Assembly: GCF_001540865.1 (NCBI RefSeq)
Contig: NC_033640.1
Span: 4,573,409 to 4,637,408, forward strand
Direction: 5' to 3'
Length of the DNA: 64,000 nt
Origin: Ananas comosus
Lineage: Eukaryota > Streptophyta > Magnoliopsida > Poales > Bromeliaceae
Position numbers and translations under genes: made by a program. Below are positions 1 through 12,717 of this stretch, piece by piece. Within the stretch, counting starts at the first letter, position 1. Each line of letters opens with the position of its first letter. Below the pieces are notes generated by a model that made no database searches, was not told where the DNA came from, and was given only the letters and a program-made list of their open reading frames with translations.

Positions 1-279
1 AGCAACACTCTCCATGTGCTCATGCTGGCGTTGCAACTCAATGCTCATAGACGCTAGCATGTAACATTTTACCTTTATATTGTCATCGGTCCATTTATTT
101 CTTGCAGCTCTTTGCTGAGCTGTTGGATTTTCGGGCACCGCTCGGGTCTCTGTGTCCAACACGTAGGCTAATTTTTCAGAATTGAGAACAATTCTCAAAT
201 TCCTCGGCCAATTGGTGAAATTTGGTCCAGTTAAGCGATTAGTATCAAGTATGTTGGCAAGTGGGTTAGATGCAGTCAT
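1..279 (-). CDS. Ty1/copia GAG N-terminus, cut by the window edge
   Basis: An open frame of 93 codons starts with ATG at 279 and runs off the window at position 1. It has the usual copia capsid layout: an N-terminal segment with L-T-G-P-N-F-x-x-W (residues 16-24), then YVLD (about 39-42), then a W-x-x-D segment followed by a helix with S-M-x-x-E-L-Q. This matches the UBN2/retrotransposon-gag families of plant copia elements. No stop or frameshift is seen in the visible part. The PBS and 5' LTR of the same element lie upstream on this strand at 12705-14597, separated by nested insertions. The lineage within copia cannot be named from this fragment. Confidence 0.8.
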   Translation of the reverse strand, partial: MTASNPLANILDTNRLTGPNFTNWPRNLRIVLNSEKLAYVLDTETRAVPENPTAQQRAARNKWTDDNIKVKCYMLASMSIELQRQHEHMESVA

Positions 280-885
280 TTTCTGCCGATGGTTAAGATT
301 CTAATTAGTTGTGTACTTAATCGTAATCTATTTTATTAGGGTCTTTAAATCTAAATAGTGCCTCCCACTAATTTGGCGAATCTCCACACTCCCCGAGCGG
401 AGAAAACAGAAACTTTATTTAAAAGTTTCTAATGGGGATTGCGGTCCCATCTGTTTACACACCATCTCATCCTAACAGATTTTTGGCAATGAGCAAACAA
501 ATAAGTGAACAACTTGTTAGAAATTAACCGCCACATCAGAAAAATGCAGCGGAAAATAATTTTGCACTTCTAAAATTTTTCGGAAGCTAAATATATATCA
601 CATATGAAAACCAAAAACCAATAAATCAAACCGTTGCCAGCGGATCATTCTCATGTTACTATGCAAAAATTTAATCTAAACAAAACTCTTTATGTTTAGA
701 GATCTTACCATGGACCAGTTAAGGTCTCTTGATCTACCATATGGTTGAAACTAAATATGACGAACAGAGATTCCGATTAGCCGCGCACATGCCCGGCCTC
801 TACGCGTATCCACATGAAATAGGCGACCCGATCGATCTTCGTCTCACGAACCGGATGAGTCATGGACCATTTGGACGGTGCTAGC

Positions 886-1619
886 AATCCTTTCATGATC
901 CACCAGTCAATAAAGAGTTGAGAAGTTGATCGGAGAGAAACACGCGCGCGGGAGAGAAATCGGAGAGATTGATCTCTATATGTACATAGATCAAAAAACT
1001 AACATGCATCAAATTAATTAAGATGCATGGCATCTTAATTACCATACATTCAATCCGTATGGCACTATGTGTCGTACGGCTTCATCTTCTTCTTTTTTTA
1101 ATTAATTGTATACTCGTACATACATATAATCTATATATGTATATATATAGAATCTTATTTCATAAAATCTTATCTAATAAGATTTTCTCCCTCTCTAATT
1201 GGATTTGAGAATAATTAAATATTCATAATATCTTATGAGATAAGATAAGATTTTTACTAGATTTGATTTAGTTGTATAAGTATGAATATTTAATTGTTAA
1301 ATTTTATTGGAGAGGGAGAAAATCTTATTAGATAAGATTTTATGAAATAAGATTCTATATATATACATATATAGATTATATGTATGTACGAGTATACAAT
1401 TAATTAAAAAAAGAAGAAGATGAAGCCGTACGACACATAGTGCCATACGGATTGAATGTATGGTAATTAAGATGCCATGCATCTTAATTAATTTGATGCA
1501 TGTTAGTTTTTTGATCTATGTACATATAGAGATCAATCTCTCCGATTTCTCTCCCGCGCGCGTGTTTCTCTCCGATCAACTTCTCAACTCTTTATTGACT
1601 GGTGGATCATGAAAGGATT
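886..1619. repeat. Near-perfect inverted repeat ending at an N
   Basis: Arms 886-1205 and 1300-1619 are inverted copies with no difference seen in the stretches compared by eye, separated by a spacer of about 95 bp. The right arm stops exactly at the N at 1620. The related LTR at 12718-14597 does not show this fold-back. An assembly artefact is therefore as likely as a real hairpin. Confidence 0.85.
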
Positions 1620-2817
1620 NATAGGTTCATTACCATTCGGCAGTGGAGCTCAACATCAAACTCTTTGATATTTAATTAGAACTCTTCTAATCGATAAATA
1701 AGAACAATTCAATTCGAATCATTCATATTCTCTCACCGTCCGTGAGTGATACCTAGCAGTATATCACGGCAATCCAGAATGGTGATGAAGAATGAACCTT
1801 TCTGCTTTCAGTTACCATGTGATTAATTCCTTCTAATATATAATGTCTCAATCGAACTAAGGTCATAGTTACTTGCCGAACCTTATTATTCGACCATATG
1901 ACTAGACTATCTGAAATCAACTCAATATGGCAACACAGTTGGAAACTCTTTCCATATACCATGTACCCGGGCAAGGGGTTTTTTGAGTCAAGTTCGATAG
2001 ACTGTATAGGACATTCTCCCTCGTCATTGAGAGCGTTGGATTCCTTATTGCGCATTCACATGCCTGCTCGTATAAATCACCACAGCCAATCAGTACCGAA
2101 CATAGACCCGTGTCTAGAGTCTAAGTATTAGTATTATCAAACGATAGCAACCTATATGTCATGCCCCGAGACCCAGCAGAAGCCCGCCCGGTGCGTGCCC
2201 AGACCCGCCATATGCCTGCAACATATAAGGCGTTTACAACAAAGCGATAAATAAAACTCAGTAAATAAGTATTTAGAGATATCAGAGCATGAGCACAACT
2301 AAATTCTAATGACAAGCGGATAAGTAAAAGAACTAAATAACCAACATAATCCAAGGTAGATACAACCCAAATTCCATACATAGCACTAAGTATACAAAAT
2401 GATGGTCTCTACAAATAGATACAAAAACTCTCACTCTCTCCAACATAAAACAAAAGGAAAAAATGAACCACCTAAAGCAAGACCCCTCGCTAACTAGCTC
2501 GAAGCGATACCCTTGCCGCGATCCCTAGCCTCACCCGGAGTGGAAGGCTCTGTAAAAACAACAAAACAGAGGGCGTGAGAACTATTAAAAAATAGTTCCC
2601 AATGGGCAAGTTGCCGACCTCAGCGAAATACACCACTAGACTAAAGAGGTATAAGTAGAAGTATAAAACTAAAATATACAGCATGTATGTTTAACAAGTG
2701 TTAAATTGCTACGCTACTATGCTTCAAATTTAGCATGATATTAAACATGTAATGTTACTAGTCCATCATGTATGAGTATATCCAGAGAGTATACTAATAT
2801 GCTCCAAATATGTCCAA

Positions 2818-3482
2818 CAAGTATACTACTATGCAATAAGCAAGTCCAACAACACTACAACAAAAACGGTCTATAGCGACACTTTTAAATGTCGGTATAG
2901 GTCAAAAAAAGTACTGCTGGCTAAATTACCGACACTTTTAAAAAGTGTTGCTATATGTGGGGTCGCTAGGTATATAGTGACAGTTAAAGAGTGTCGCTAT
3001 AACCTAAAAAAGTGCTGCTAATTTTGCAATACTTATTTAAGCATCTAGCAACCGCTAGAACTCTATCTCGTTGGCTGCAGTGGCGGATGAGGACGAGAGG
3101 GAAGGCCCCTTCGTCTAGAATTTCAGTGGATTGAGTGAGAGGAGAAAGGGAGATGGTAATCGATTTTTCTTTTTTTTTTTCTTTTCTATTTAGAATCAGG
3201 CCAAATGGGCTGGGTTGGGTGGGTTGAGTATAGTAACCTTTTATTTTTTGTTGGATTCGGCTTTATATTTAGGCATTAGTAGATTTTTTTTTTTTAATTT
3301 TGACATAAATGGAACACTTAGACAAAAGTATCCCAAACATGTGTCCCTATAACCTAATTTTGTTGTAGTGCAAGTATACTACTATGCAATAAGCATGTCT
3401 AATAAGTATACTACTATGCAATAAGCAAGTCGAACAAGTATACTACTATGCAATAAGCATGTCTAACAAGTATACTACTATG
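2818..3482 (+). repeat. 32-bp minisatellite split by a CACTA insertion
   Basis: Units of about 32 bp, each containing AAGTATACTACTATGCAATA, repeat on both sides of the element at 2853-3370: one unit before it and three to four after. Variants alternate between GCAAGTC and GCATGTC near the unit end. Degenerate relatives extend upstream from about 2740. The array lies within Del-like LTR unit a. Confidence 0.75.
2853..3370. mobile_element. Non-autonomous CACTA transposon
   Basis: It begins CACTACAACAAAAACGG and ends TTTTGTTGTAGTG, the classic plant CACTA terminal inverted repeat, with a 3-bp duplication CAA at 2850-2852 and 3371-3373. Subterminal motifs such as AGCGACACTTTTAA and AGTGTCGCTATAA recur in both orientations, as expected for transposase-binding repeats. 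At 518 bp it has no transposase. Confidence 0.9.
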
Positions 3483-4914
3483 TCCAACCATTACCTACTA
3501 CCAAGTAGTAATTGTCACTTGTATGTTTACATGTCAATTTCTATTTCCAATTAAGGACCTACACAAGGGTAGTCCGGCTTGTGCCGCCTAATTACCCGTG
3601 ATAGCTCCAACATTCCCACTCTAGGAATGAGTCTATCCCACCCAGCCCTGTAGGCTACCCAAAACCACACGAGCGAGCATATGTCGCGAAGGCCAACTCC
3701 GAAGCGCCGGCTTATGGGAAGCGACCCTCACAAGCATGTGCAAATAAGCACAAATGGCAAGCAAGTGTGATCATTATCTCAAGTACCCGGTCATCATGTC
3801 TCGAACATGATACAACACTAGCAACCCCAAAGGTTTAGTTCTATGTCAATGTAGAGATTTAGCCGTTCACTAAGTCTAAGGCCACTTTATGACATTATCG
3901 TTTATTATGTCAATTCATGTTCCAAGCCGAATGCCACTTTATGACATTATATAATCCCTATGTTTAGCACATGTCCATTGTTCTCAAACAAGTAAAAGCT
4001 TGTCATTTCAACACATCTAACATGATTTCTAACATCTCATGAAAATGCCACACACTAGCATTGTACTACATACATATCTCACTACTACATAGGGAGGAAA
4101 TATCATGATACATAACATATGTATTTTAATCATTCTAAAATTCATTTATACTTTATCTAGCATGAATATGCATAAATTTTCATTTTACAATAAAGAGTAG
4201 AACATAAGGGGAGTTCACCCATTTCGGTGAGGTCAAACCCACCAAGAACTCCTTGCAACCCTTTCGTTTGCGCGAACGAAGGTGCCCACAAGTCTCCTAC
4301 CTCCCTAAAGAAAATTCTAAGAGGGTTAGACGAAACGAACGAACACCCAAAGTGTTCATCTTTAACTAACCCAAGATAAGGGTTAAAACTCACCTAAGTG
4401 TGGAAAAACCCTCTCAAATCCCAAATGGAAGCTAGAGCACTCCTAATCCAACCTAAAGAAAGGTTTTAAATCAATCAATTGAGCTCCCAAAGCTACAAAT
4501 CAAAAATTTTCAAATAAACCCTAGATTTCTCATTTCTAGGGTTTCTACACAAAAACCTTCAAAAACATGATCCAAAATAGGAAAACATGTTACTAACCTC
4601 TTAAGAAGCTCCAAACTAAACTTGAAGTGAGCTAGGGTTGAAAATCTCTCCTCCAACAAGTCCCAAACCTTGCTCCAAAGCTTCTCCAATGGTGGAGAAG
4701 ACCACCAACAAGCAAAGAGAGCAAAAAGAGGTGATTAATCCTAAAAAATCCCAACAAAATAGAAGAAGATCAAAGAGAAGGAGTGGAGGGCTCCCTACCT
4801 TGCTCTCCATAGGTTTCAAGCTCAGGGAACACAATGGGGGCGTGGGGGTATATGTAGTGTTGCTACAATTCCAAAAGCACCCCTAAGAAATCAGCAGACT
4901 GCGGTCTGCACTGC

Positions 4915-5069
4915 GTACCGGTACCACGGGCTGGCGTACCGGTACCAGGCAGCCGAGCTCGTCAACCCAATCCTCGGGTTGGGAAGCAGACGCACTGGGT
5001 ACCGATACCAGCCTGATGCAGTACCGGTACCAGGCCAGTACCGGTACCAGGTCGATGCGGTACCAGTAC
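4915..5069 (-). promoter_or_regulatory. Palindrome array in unit a (GGTACCGGTACC type)
   Basis: Six sites of GTACCGGTAC or one-base variants start at 4915, 4936, 4999, 5021, 5038 and 5060. Spacings are 21, 63, 22, 17 and 22 bp. This is the 2-4-2 layout seen elsewhere with one terminal pair missing. In sense orientation the array lies about 60 bp upstream of a TATA-like box. The regulatory role is inferred from position only. Confidence 0.6.
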
Positions 5070-5682
5070 CCTGCTGCGCAGAGCCCAACCCGAGAGCAAC
5101 CCAATCTCTACATTTTCGAGATTTTGGCGCTAAGCATTCACCCTCGCTCCTCGGGATGCGAGTCATAGGTCGGAACACTGTCTACGACCCTCCAGAATAC
5201 CTGAAAAAACTCAGAACACAGATCAAACACTCGAACCTTGCAATTTGCTAAAGTTCAGTGTGTTACACTATACGTGAAGCAACTATGATGCCTCAGGTCC
5301 GAGGAGTACTTCACACAACTGTAGCAATGAACTTGTCATTGGCGAGTATAGAACCATGTGACTGTTCAACTAAATAGTCACGCTCAGTGTACTTGTTCTC
5401 TAACAAGCACCTGTATGCTTGTTCTAGTGTCCCTACACTAGTGACTTGAGATTCGTCACCTCAATTAGAAACATAGCATACACCAGCCTATCCAGAATAT
5501 CACCGTCCCTATAATATTCCTCTGGTTAGGAGCATTTAAAGAGTCTCGTACAGAAAAAGACATATCTCAAATTCCTAACTCTTAGGAATATGTATTTTCA
5601 AACAAAGACTCTATGGACGATTCAAGTCAATATTGCACTGCTATACAATAGATATGAATAGAATATCTACCCTTATATTGTG

Positions 5683-8415
5683 TGTAATATACCGAAAGTT
5701 CGGAAAATGAATATCGAACTTTAGTCAAATTGACCAAAGAGCGAAGATGGTACACTTCGAAAAGTCCGAAGGTGTTAAAATGATCAAAAGTGCGTTATGG
5801 GAGGTTTTCGAGAGCTAAAGAATCAAAAACCTGCAAACTGCAGTTTTTGAGCTCTTGGGGACCGGTCCCTGGTGGGAGAGACCGGTTCCCGAACGCGTGA
5901 GAAATGAGAAAAGCTGAAAATCGGCTAAGTCCCAGAAAATTAGCTCTCGGGAACCGGTCCCTGCGGGGAGAGACTGGTCCCCGAGAGACCGGTCCCCCAA
6001 AGAGAGACCGGTCGCATTGCGCGGGAGCCCTGGCTGCCGCAGGGAGGAGCTACGAGAACCGGTCCCTTGTCGGGGAGACCGGTCCCCGCACACGAAATCT
6101 GCCCAGTTTGAGCAATTTAATAAGATAAAAGCTGAGGGGTTTAAATGCAATTATGCATTATATGAGCTATGTATGAGGGGTGTATGAGATATTTCCTCTC
6201 ATTCTCACCCTCTCACACTCTACTCTCTCTCTTTCTCTCTCTGGAAGACAAGAAGGAAAAGAAAGAAGAGAAGGAAAAGAAGGAAAAGAATAAGAAGAAG
6301 AAGAAAAAGAAGAAGAAGAAGAAGAAGAAGAAAAAGAAGAAGAAGAAGAAGAAGGTGAAGAAGAAGCCAAGGAGTGAAGCTACCTCCTCTTCTTCCCCTT
6401 TGGAGCAATATAGGAGCAAGCTTAAAGGTAAGCTTGAACCCTATTCATGGTAGAACCCAAATTAGGGGTTTGATTAAGCTAAGAATGATTTTTATAGAAC
6501 CTTTAGAGTATTCGAAGCTTTCTTTTGCTTCCTTTAGAGATCAAACCATGGAATGGGTCGAGGTGGTGAAGCTTGAAGGAGAGCTTCAACCCCTCTCATG
6601 GTAGAATCCAAATTAGGGTTTGGATTGAACTAAAGATGGTTTTTATGAAGTCTCTAGAGTAGATTGAAGCTTCTTTTGTTTCCTAATGAGATCAAACCCT
6701 AGGTTTGATATATGTTATGAGCTAGGGCACCCCAAATTGGGGCTTTTGCTCGTGATGTTTCTAAAGTGCAATTGGCCCTCTAGAAACCTAATTGGGGGTA
6801 TTTCCGACGCGTTGGTGCGGTCGGTTGGAGCAAACGAAAAGCCTACGCAAAGTTATGACCAAATAAGCCTAATTTGGCTTCGTTAACTCACAGGTAGCGA
6901 GCCGGGTGTCTAAAAATTCCAAGAAAATCATCGGAGCACCTTTGAGAACCTACGAGGTGGGTGGTGCTATCCAAACTCGTTGAACTTCCTTCTATACCTA
7001 ATGTGTCATTCAATTGAGCATATGTTATATACATTGTTGCATGCATCGCAGGGTATATGTAATGAGAATAATGTAATGTTGCATGTTGTGAGTACAATTT
7101 GCCTAATGAGATGGTTGAGAACCCCTATGAATGTTTAACCCTATATGTATGCATTAGGTAAAATGTGAGCACCTAAGTGAGGCAAAAGAACAAAGTGACA
7201 CAATGAGACATAGATCGAGTGGCATTCGATAATGTAAAGTGATGTGACACTAGAGTTAGTGTGGGACAAAGAATCCATGTGACGTAAAGGACAATGATAA
7301 AGGCTAAAGTTAATGTAAAGTGTGGCATTTGAGAACAAAGAATAGAGATAATGCAAAGTGGGGCATAAAGAACATGTAAAGAGCAAAGAACAGTGATTGC
7401 TAGAGTTAGCAAAATAAAGAGATGTAAAGAACACTAGAGTCAGTGTAATGACATGATTGAACTTATAATCCTTAGAGTTAAGGATTCGATCATACTTGCT
7501 ATGAGTTCCGTGCTCGAGGGCGGTCGCTCCCCCTCGGGCGATGCGCTCCGGAGTTTTGCATCACGGGTTGGAGTAAACCCGAGGACGGTCTTAGCGGGAG
7601 GAAGCTGAGGGCCCGCGATGATGGACTTAATGTGGGCAAGTTAATGTGGCGAAACCCCCGGGTTAGCCGTGAGATTAAAGAACAAAGAACAAAGTTTAAA
7701 GAATAAAGAGTAAAGAACAAAGAACTTGCATACTTGCATGATTTACATTGAGCATACTTCCTGCTTTATTGTTCAGGCATATTAGCATCATGATTATAGT
7801 TTGGTTACAATTCTGCTTATCCTTTCTATTATGCCTGAGTTAGTCCTAGTGGGAAAGTCGATGAGATTGGGGCCGAACCCACTGGAAACTTCGTTGTAGT
7901 TCTCACCCCACTATTTTCACAGAGCCGGGAGCGAGCGAAACGGCGAGCGACCACGGTAAAGGTATCGCACCTTAGTCAGAGGCCACCCGAGTTGGGTTAT
8001 TTACATTTTGTAGTAGCATTCCCTTTTATCATCTTTTGTATTTGATGATTTAAGATGTTAATGTATAAAGCAAAGAAAGAAAAGATTGTAAAGTTTATTT
8101 TGAGGCAATGTGATGTAAAAAGAAATGATGCAAGTGATGTAATGAAAGGTAAAGAATCATGAATATGAAGGTTAAATGCAATGTATGTGATCAAAAGAGA
8201 ATCATAGTACTTGTGTAGATGTTTAGTTTCCTTTCTTTCATTCATGGCTATTGCTTACCCTCATGTAAGCCGTTTGTGTATGTTTTCGCTAGTGCACTTT
8301 TTTTTGAAAATGTACATGTGATAAGCCTTGGGCGGACAGGGAAAACTCTGTCCGTTCGGTGTCTGTTTGACGTGCTCGGGCCGGCCCAAATTGGTATCGG
8401 TCCCGGGGCGTGACA
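5683..8415 (+). mobile_element. Del/Tekay-like solo LTR (unit b)
   Basis: It starts TGTAATATACCGAAAG and ends CCCGGGGCGTGACA, with TTGTG at 5678-5682 and 8416-8420 as a perfect duplication. Sense order is: palindrome array 5861-6083, pyrimidine-rich leader near 6200-6240, GA-rich tract 6240-6370, donor AAAG/GTAAGC at 6428, hairpin at about 7885-7903, acceptor TTTTCACAG near 7922, and a second hairpin at about 8332-8357. Unit m at 55489 is a close relative along its whole length. Confidence 0.87.
5861..6083 (+). promoter_or_regulatory. Eight-site palindrome array in unit b (GGACCGGTCC type)
   Basis: ACCGGT cores, most flanked by GGG/CCC, start at 5861, 5881, 5953, 5973, 5988, 6007, 6058 and 6078. 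Spacings are 20, 72, 20, 15, 19, 51 and 20 bp, giving groups of 2, 4 and 2. One core is ACTGGT. The array precedes the pyrimidine-rich leader region by about 100 bp. Confidence 0.65.
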
Positions 8416-9231
8416 TTGTGAATTATAAATAATTAATGCATAAATACCCTTAAGCTAGTGTCACCAGATTGGCTTTTGGGCATATAACTAACACAACTCT
8501 TGTTCAATGCTTCTCAAGCAAATTACAATTTAATCTTTGACCTCTATAAGATATAGGCCTCTTCCTGACAGATTCTTGGCCTTATCTCCTAGTTAAGTTA
8601 GACCCACCGTTCATCGTGCAAATAAGAATGTCATTGAATTCTCATCCTGACAGATTCTTGTATTCAACCCCTTGCTTACCGCACAGTATCTCATGCCAAT
8701 AGAATGGTTGCGGCCCTCTAATGCAACTAACCCTCGTATCTGGGTGCATCAATCAACACTAAAGAGACGCCCACACCCTACAACGGTGGAAGGCCACTAA
8801 TGGGTTCATAACACTATTAACTTAATATTTCATTTAAGGAGATTAGTTTGTCTCATCAGTTTTAATTTATTATTAATTTACATCTCATGCAAACCATCGC
8901 ATCACATGCATACATACATTACATATAAAAATAACTACCGGTGATGATCATGGATTTTACCTTGATTCGGGCCTGAGCCACTAGGCCGGAATCGGGTCAT
9001 AAGGGTATTACACACAAGAAAGCCTTTTCTTATTCTGCATCTTGATCGGATTGGAGTTGATCAACTCTTGTCTTCTCCCTTGATCAGTATCTGGTCCAAA
9101 CTTGATCCGCATCGCATCAACTCTTGAATGAAACGAATCCCTCTGGAACCTAAGCTACCCTTTTTCTTATTAATTTTACAACAATAACTTTACAACCTAT
9201 AAAATTAATGAGACACGCAGGTCTCCAAATT

Positions 9232-11921
9232 TGTCACGCCCGGGTACCAGCGGAAGCATATCCGGCACGTGCACAGACCCGCCATACACCTGCAGTATAT
9301 AAGGCGTCTACAAAGAAAGCAAGTCGATAGGAAGTAAAATAAGAGAGAATCCTATCCTGATATCAGAGCAATGTACAAGTCGATATATATATATAAAAGA
9401 ACAAAGAGTGTACAATCCCAAAATCTCGACAGAAGAGAAGTATCACAACAGAAACATCGGGATCAACAGTAAATATACATCACGGGTATACAAAAAACAT
9501 CTATACAACGGTGGTCACTCTATACAGTGGACATCACCCTCGGCCGTAGCCCGAGTAACAAGGTGATCGACTAGCACGCTCCTAGTAGTGCCTAGCTAGG
9601 CGCGACTCCCTTGCCACGATCCCTAGCCTCTCCTGTAGATAGCTCTGTAAAAACAACCACCAAAAGGGCGTGAGAACTATTAACAATAGTTCGCCAGTGG
9701 GTAAGCGCCAGCTCGTCGGCGAATTCCACCATTAGGCTCAAGATGTCATAAAATGAAAGCAAAATTAATAATTGCATGATTTATAGCTGATGCTAGTAAG
9801 TAATAACATGTAATCAACATGTAATAGCTTTCTACAGTAATGAACCATTGCATAAAAGAGATATCAGCAACTTCTGTAATCATGAGCATAGACATGATTA
9901 TAAGCACGAACATAAAATGACTACTGTACACTTTAAGTAATAACATTCATTACGCTCTTTTTCATTTTAGTACCTCCTTTCAATCTCACAGGGACTACCC
10001 AAGGTAGTCAGCTTGCGCGCGCCTAATGGCCCCGTGGTAGTATACACTCCCCACGCAATCCATTTCGGCACACCATCCGCACGGCGAGCAAACTGTCGCG
10101 TAGCCAACTCCGGAGTGCCGGCTGCAGGGAGCGACCCTCACAAGCGTGTGCGAATGAGCACGATGGCAAGCAAGCAAAGTCCATTGACCACATGTCCACA
10201 ATTTTCATATTTCATTGCAAATGTTCTTACCCTCGAATCCTCTGATCGGAATGTCAATACACAAATAGGAACAAAGCTAGTATCCACTAGTTTGTATTCA
10301 TGTAATGGTAAAGCTATCACATGCAAATTATAACTTTCCACTAGTATGGCACTATCAACATAGTCATAAGCATTCTCATAGTTCTCTACATTAGAGCCAA
10401 GAGAATGTCATTGTTCTCTACTTTTAAGTGGCATCCTACACTGTGTTCATAAGGCCATTCAACTGATTGAATAGTGAATAGAAATACTTTCATGTTATAG
10501 TGTCTCTATATCATAGAAACATAATAAACTGATCTCCTGATTGTTCTACTGAACTAAACAAGAATACTTTAATGCATGAGTACTTTTATGCATGAATGCT
10601 CATTTCACATATGATAAACGTCATGATGACGAATTCCGAGCCCTTTAACAATCACATAGGCATATAATTAAACCACGTCTATAATACATATAGAACATAG
10701 GGGAGCTTCACTTGCTCTGGTTAGGTCAAACCCACCTAGTACTATGCTCCCAATAATCACAAGAAGTCGAAGAAAGTCGGCTCCAACCCTGCTGAAAACA
10801 AACATTAACACCGCGTCAAAATAACGACCGGAATATCCGATTTCGGCCTAAATTACACTTAGTACTGAGTAATCCCTTAAATCCCTGTTTTGGGACTAGT
10901 GTAATACCTCAAAATAAGTCTCCAAAAGCTCTCATAAGTCAACTAACGATGATCCAAGGCTCGATCGCATTCACGCTGCGAACAAAATCGAAACGGCATC
11001 AAACTCATCATATTATAGCAATTATGGTCGGAATCTTGCAATTTCAGCTTCCTAACTGAAATTCTTACTCACCTTAGGTTAGAGTACCTTCTAAACCATC
11101 TTCAAAGAGTACAAGTTCAGCTCAATAAAGCTCGAGGACCTGCTGCGAAGAAGTAATCCCCAAATACATCAAGTCGCTCCAATAATTGCATTTAGTTCCG
11201 ATTTATCTTCATAAATGGCTAATCCTCTCAATTAACCTTCAAAGAAGCTTATCCCTAGTCTAAGGAGCTTAATTCACAGCTAATTAATCCAACTTTAATT
11301 GCTGAAATCTCAGAAGAATACAGCTAGAAGCAGAAACTCAAAAGCAATACTCAAATCGACTAATAAAACGTCGATAACGGAAAACTCGAGTCACATACCT
11401 TCTTAAGCTTCCAACCAGCACCTCACTGGTTCAGAGCTGCGAAAAACTCTCCAAAATACTCCCTCACACGTCCACGTAGGCCCTGCGACACATGCGAACA
11501 GCGAAGAACCAACGTTGCGACGAAAACGAGCGAAATCGGCGAATTCTTTGTAGAGAGAGAAAAACCCTAGAGAGAAAGAGAGAGGAAGGTGGAAGAACAA
11601 CCTCCTGAGTTCCAGCAACCATTACTGAGCTCCCAGAGTCGTGCTGGGATCAAATAGGTGAGAGCAAGATGTGAAATTACCAAACTACCCAAGCTGCCAC
11701 GAATCTGCCAGCTTGTACCGGTACAAGGTGATGGCTGTACCGGTACAACAAGCAGAAAATTGCTGATTTTCGCAGATCAATGCAATTTCTCACTTTTAAC
11801 CCTCCAATCACTCTCTAACTTGGTCAAAAACTTGTCCAAGGCTAATAGAACATGTAGAAGAGTTCCACACATCAATCCACACACTCGAACTCTGCAATTT
11901 GCGAAAGTTCAGTGTATTACA
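9232..11921 (-). mobile_element. Del/Tekay-like solo LTR (unit c)
   Basis: It starts TGTCACGCCCGGGTACC and ends AGTTCAGTGTATTACA, with AAATT at 9227-9231 and 11922-11926 as a perfect duplication. Sense is minus. It interrupts the copia leader. It has the conserved hairpin (9674-9692), an AGAGCT/CTGT splice-like site near 9645, and only one palindrome pair (11715 and 11737, 22 bp apart) between the LTR start and the leader. Length is 2690 bp, with no coding domain. Confidence 0.87.
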
Positions 11922-12704
11922 AAATTACATAATTTATTTGGCACGTGCAGGCACCAAAAACAATATAATCTAATACTAGGTCCTTATTAAATTATAACAA
12001 TTCACATCGTCACATGATACATACACATCACAAGGTCGCTATCCATGATCATCACCTCATATACATCACATGCATATAATATTAAATTCTCTAATTTGAA
12101 TTCTAATTAATTGGGTTTCGGATTAATTTAAAAACAAATCTTTATTTGTTTCAAGAATCGCAATTCATTTTTAAAATTATTTATTAAATTTTAAAATTAA
12201 AAATTAATAAAAATTGCGACTCACGATGCAACTGCATACATAGCCGCATCCTAGCCGCGTCGCACACAAGCACCGCAAGAAATACGTGCACGCATGGCGC
12301 GCGGATCTTGCAACATGTGCATGTCGTCCATGGAACTATGCCCCACATCACATGCAATCACATGCCCAACTAATTAATTAGTGATGCCATACTCTAATTT
12401 GTCATGCATGGCCACCCTATTTAATTAGATAAGGTGTAAGGCATTAAATTTACATGTGCATGCATGGCATTGAGATGACTAAGTAATGCATGGGCTACTT
12501 ACGGTTGCATGCAATCTTTGCAGCCGTCTCGCCCGCATGCCGAATGTCGCGGCCGTGTGAATGGTGCATCGTGTATTGGTTTTAATTAGTGTTTCGAAAC
12601 AATCAAAAATTGTTCAAAAATAATCCTCATTGTTTTGAATTCAATCGTTCCGAAAAACCCTAATATCGAAAAAGAGATTAGATCTAAAACAAATGACGAG
12701 GGTG

Positions 12705-12716
12705 GCTCTGATACCA
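12705..12716 (-). other. tRNA-Met-type primer binding site of the copia element
   Basis: The minus strand reads TGGTATCAGAGC, complementary to the 3' end of plant initiator tRNA-Met. It is separated by one base from the LTR end at 12718. This fixes the orientation of the surrounding element. Confidence 0.88.
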
Positions 12717-12717
12717 C

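Larger units (their letters stand above)
2157..5267 (-). mobile_element. Del/Tekay-like solo LTR (unit a)
   Basis: On the plus strand it opens TGTCATGCCCCGAG and closes GTTCAGTGTGTTACA, with CTATA at 2152-2156 and 5268-5272 as a perfect duplication. The sense strand is minus. It contains a CACTA-type insertion (2853-3370), so the LTR itself is about 2.6 kb. Sense features are a palindrome array at 4915-5069, a TATA-like box near 4850, a hairpin at 2579-2598 and a 3' splice-like TACAG/AGCC at about 2546-2554. No coding domain was found. Confidence 0.85.
515..8493 (-). mobile_element. Solo copia-type LTR with two nested insertions
   Basis: The unit begins TGTTAGAAAT and ends AACTAACA, and is flanked by CAACT at 510-514 and 8494-8498, a perfect 5-bp target duplication. 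It is related but not identical to the LTR at 12718-14597. Shared blocks include the segment with GCCCGGCCTCTAC (about 790 and 12930) and a CTAGCAGTAT block (about 1752 and 13719). Inside it lie two Del-like LTRs (2157-5267 and 5683-8415). Removing these and their duplications leaves about 2.1 kb, some 0.3 kb of which is the inverted copy at 1300-1619. Confidence 0.8.

Noticed and set aside
1023..1482. Two identical 60-residue frames on opposite strands, possible duplicated gene
   Set aside because: They are the two arms of the inverted repeat at 886-1619, AT-rich and without a motif.
4915..5069. Equating ACCGGT sites with known AACCGGTT-type (CP2/Grainyhead) binding sites
   Set aside because: The flanking bases differ between families and no binding data exist here; similarity of a six-base core is not evidence for a given factor.
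6169..6453. Lys/Glu-rich frame, possible basic protein
   Set aside because: It is translation of a GA-rich leader tract; the same tract recurs in units l and m without a conserved frame.
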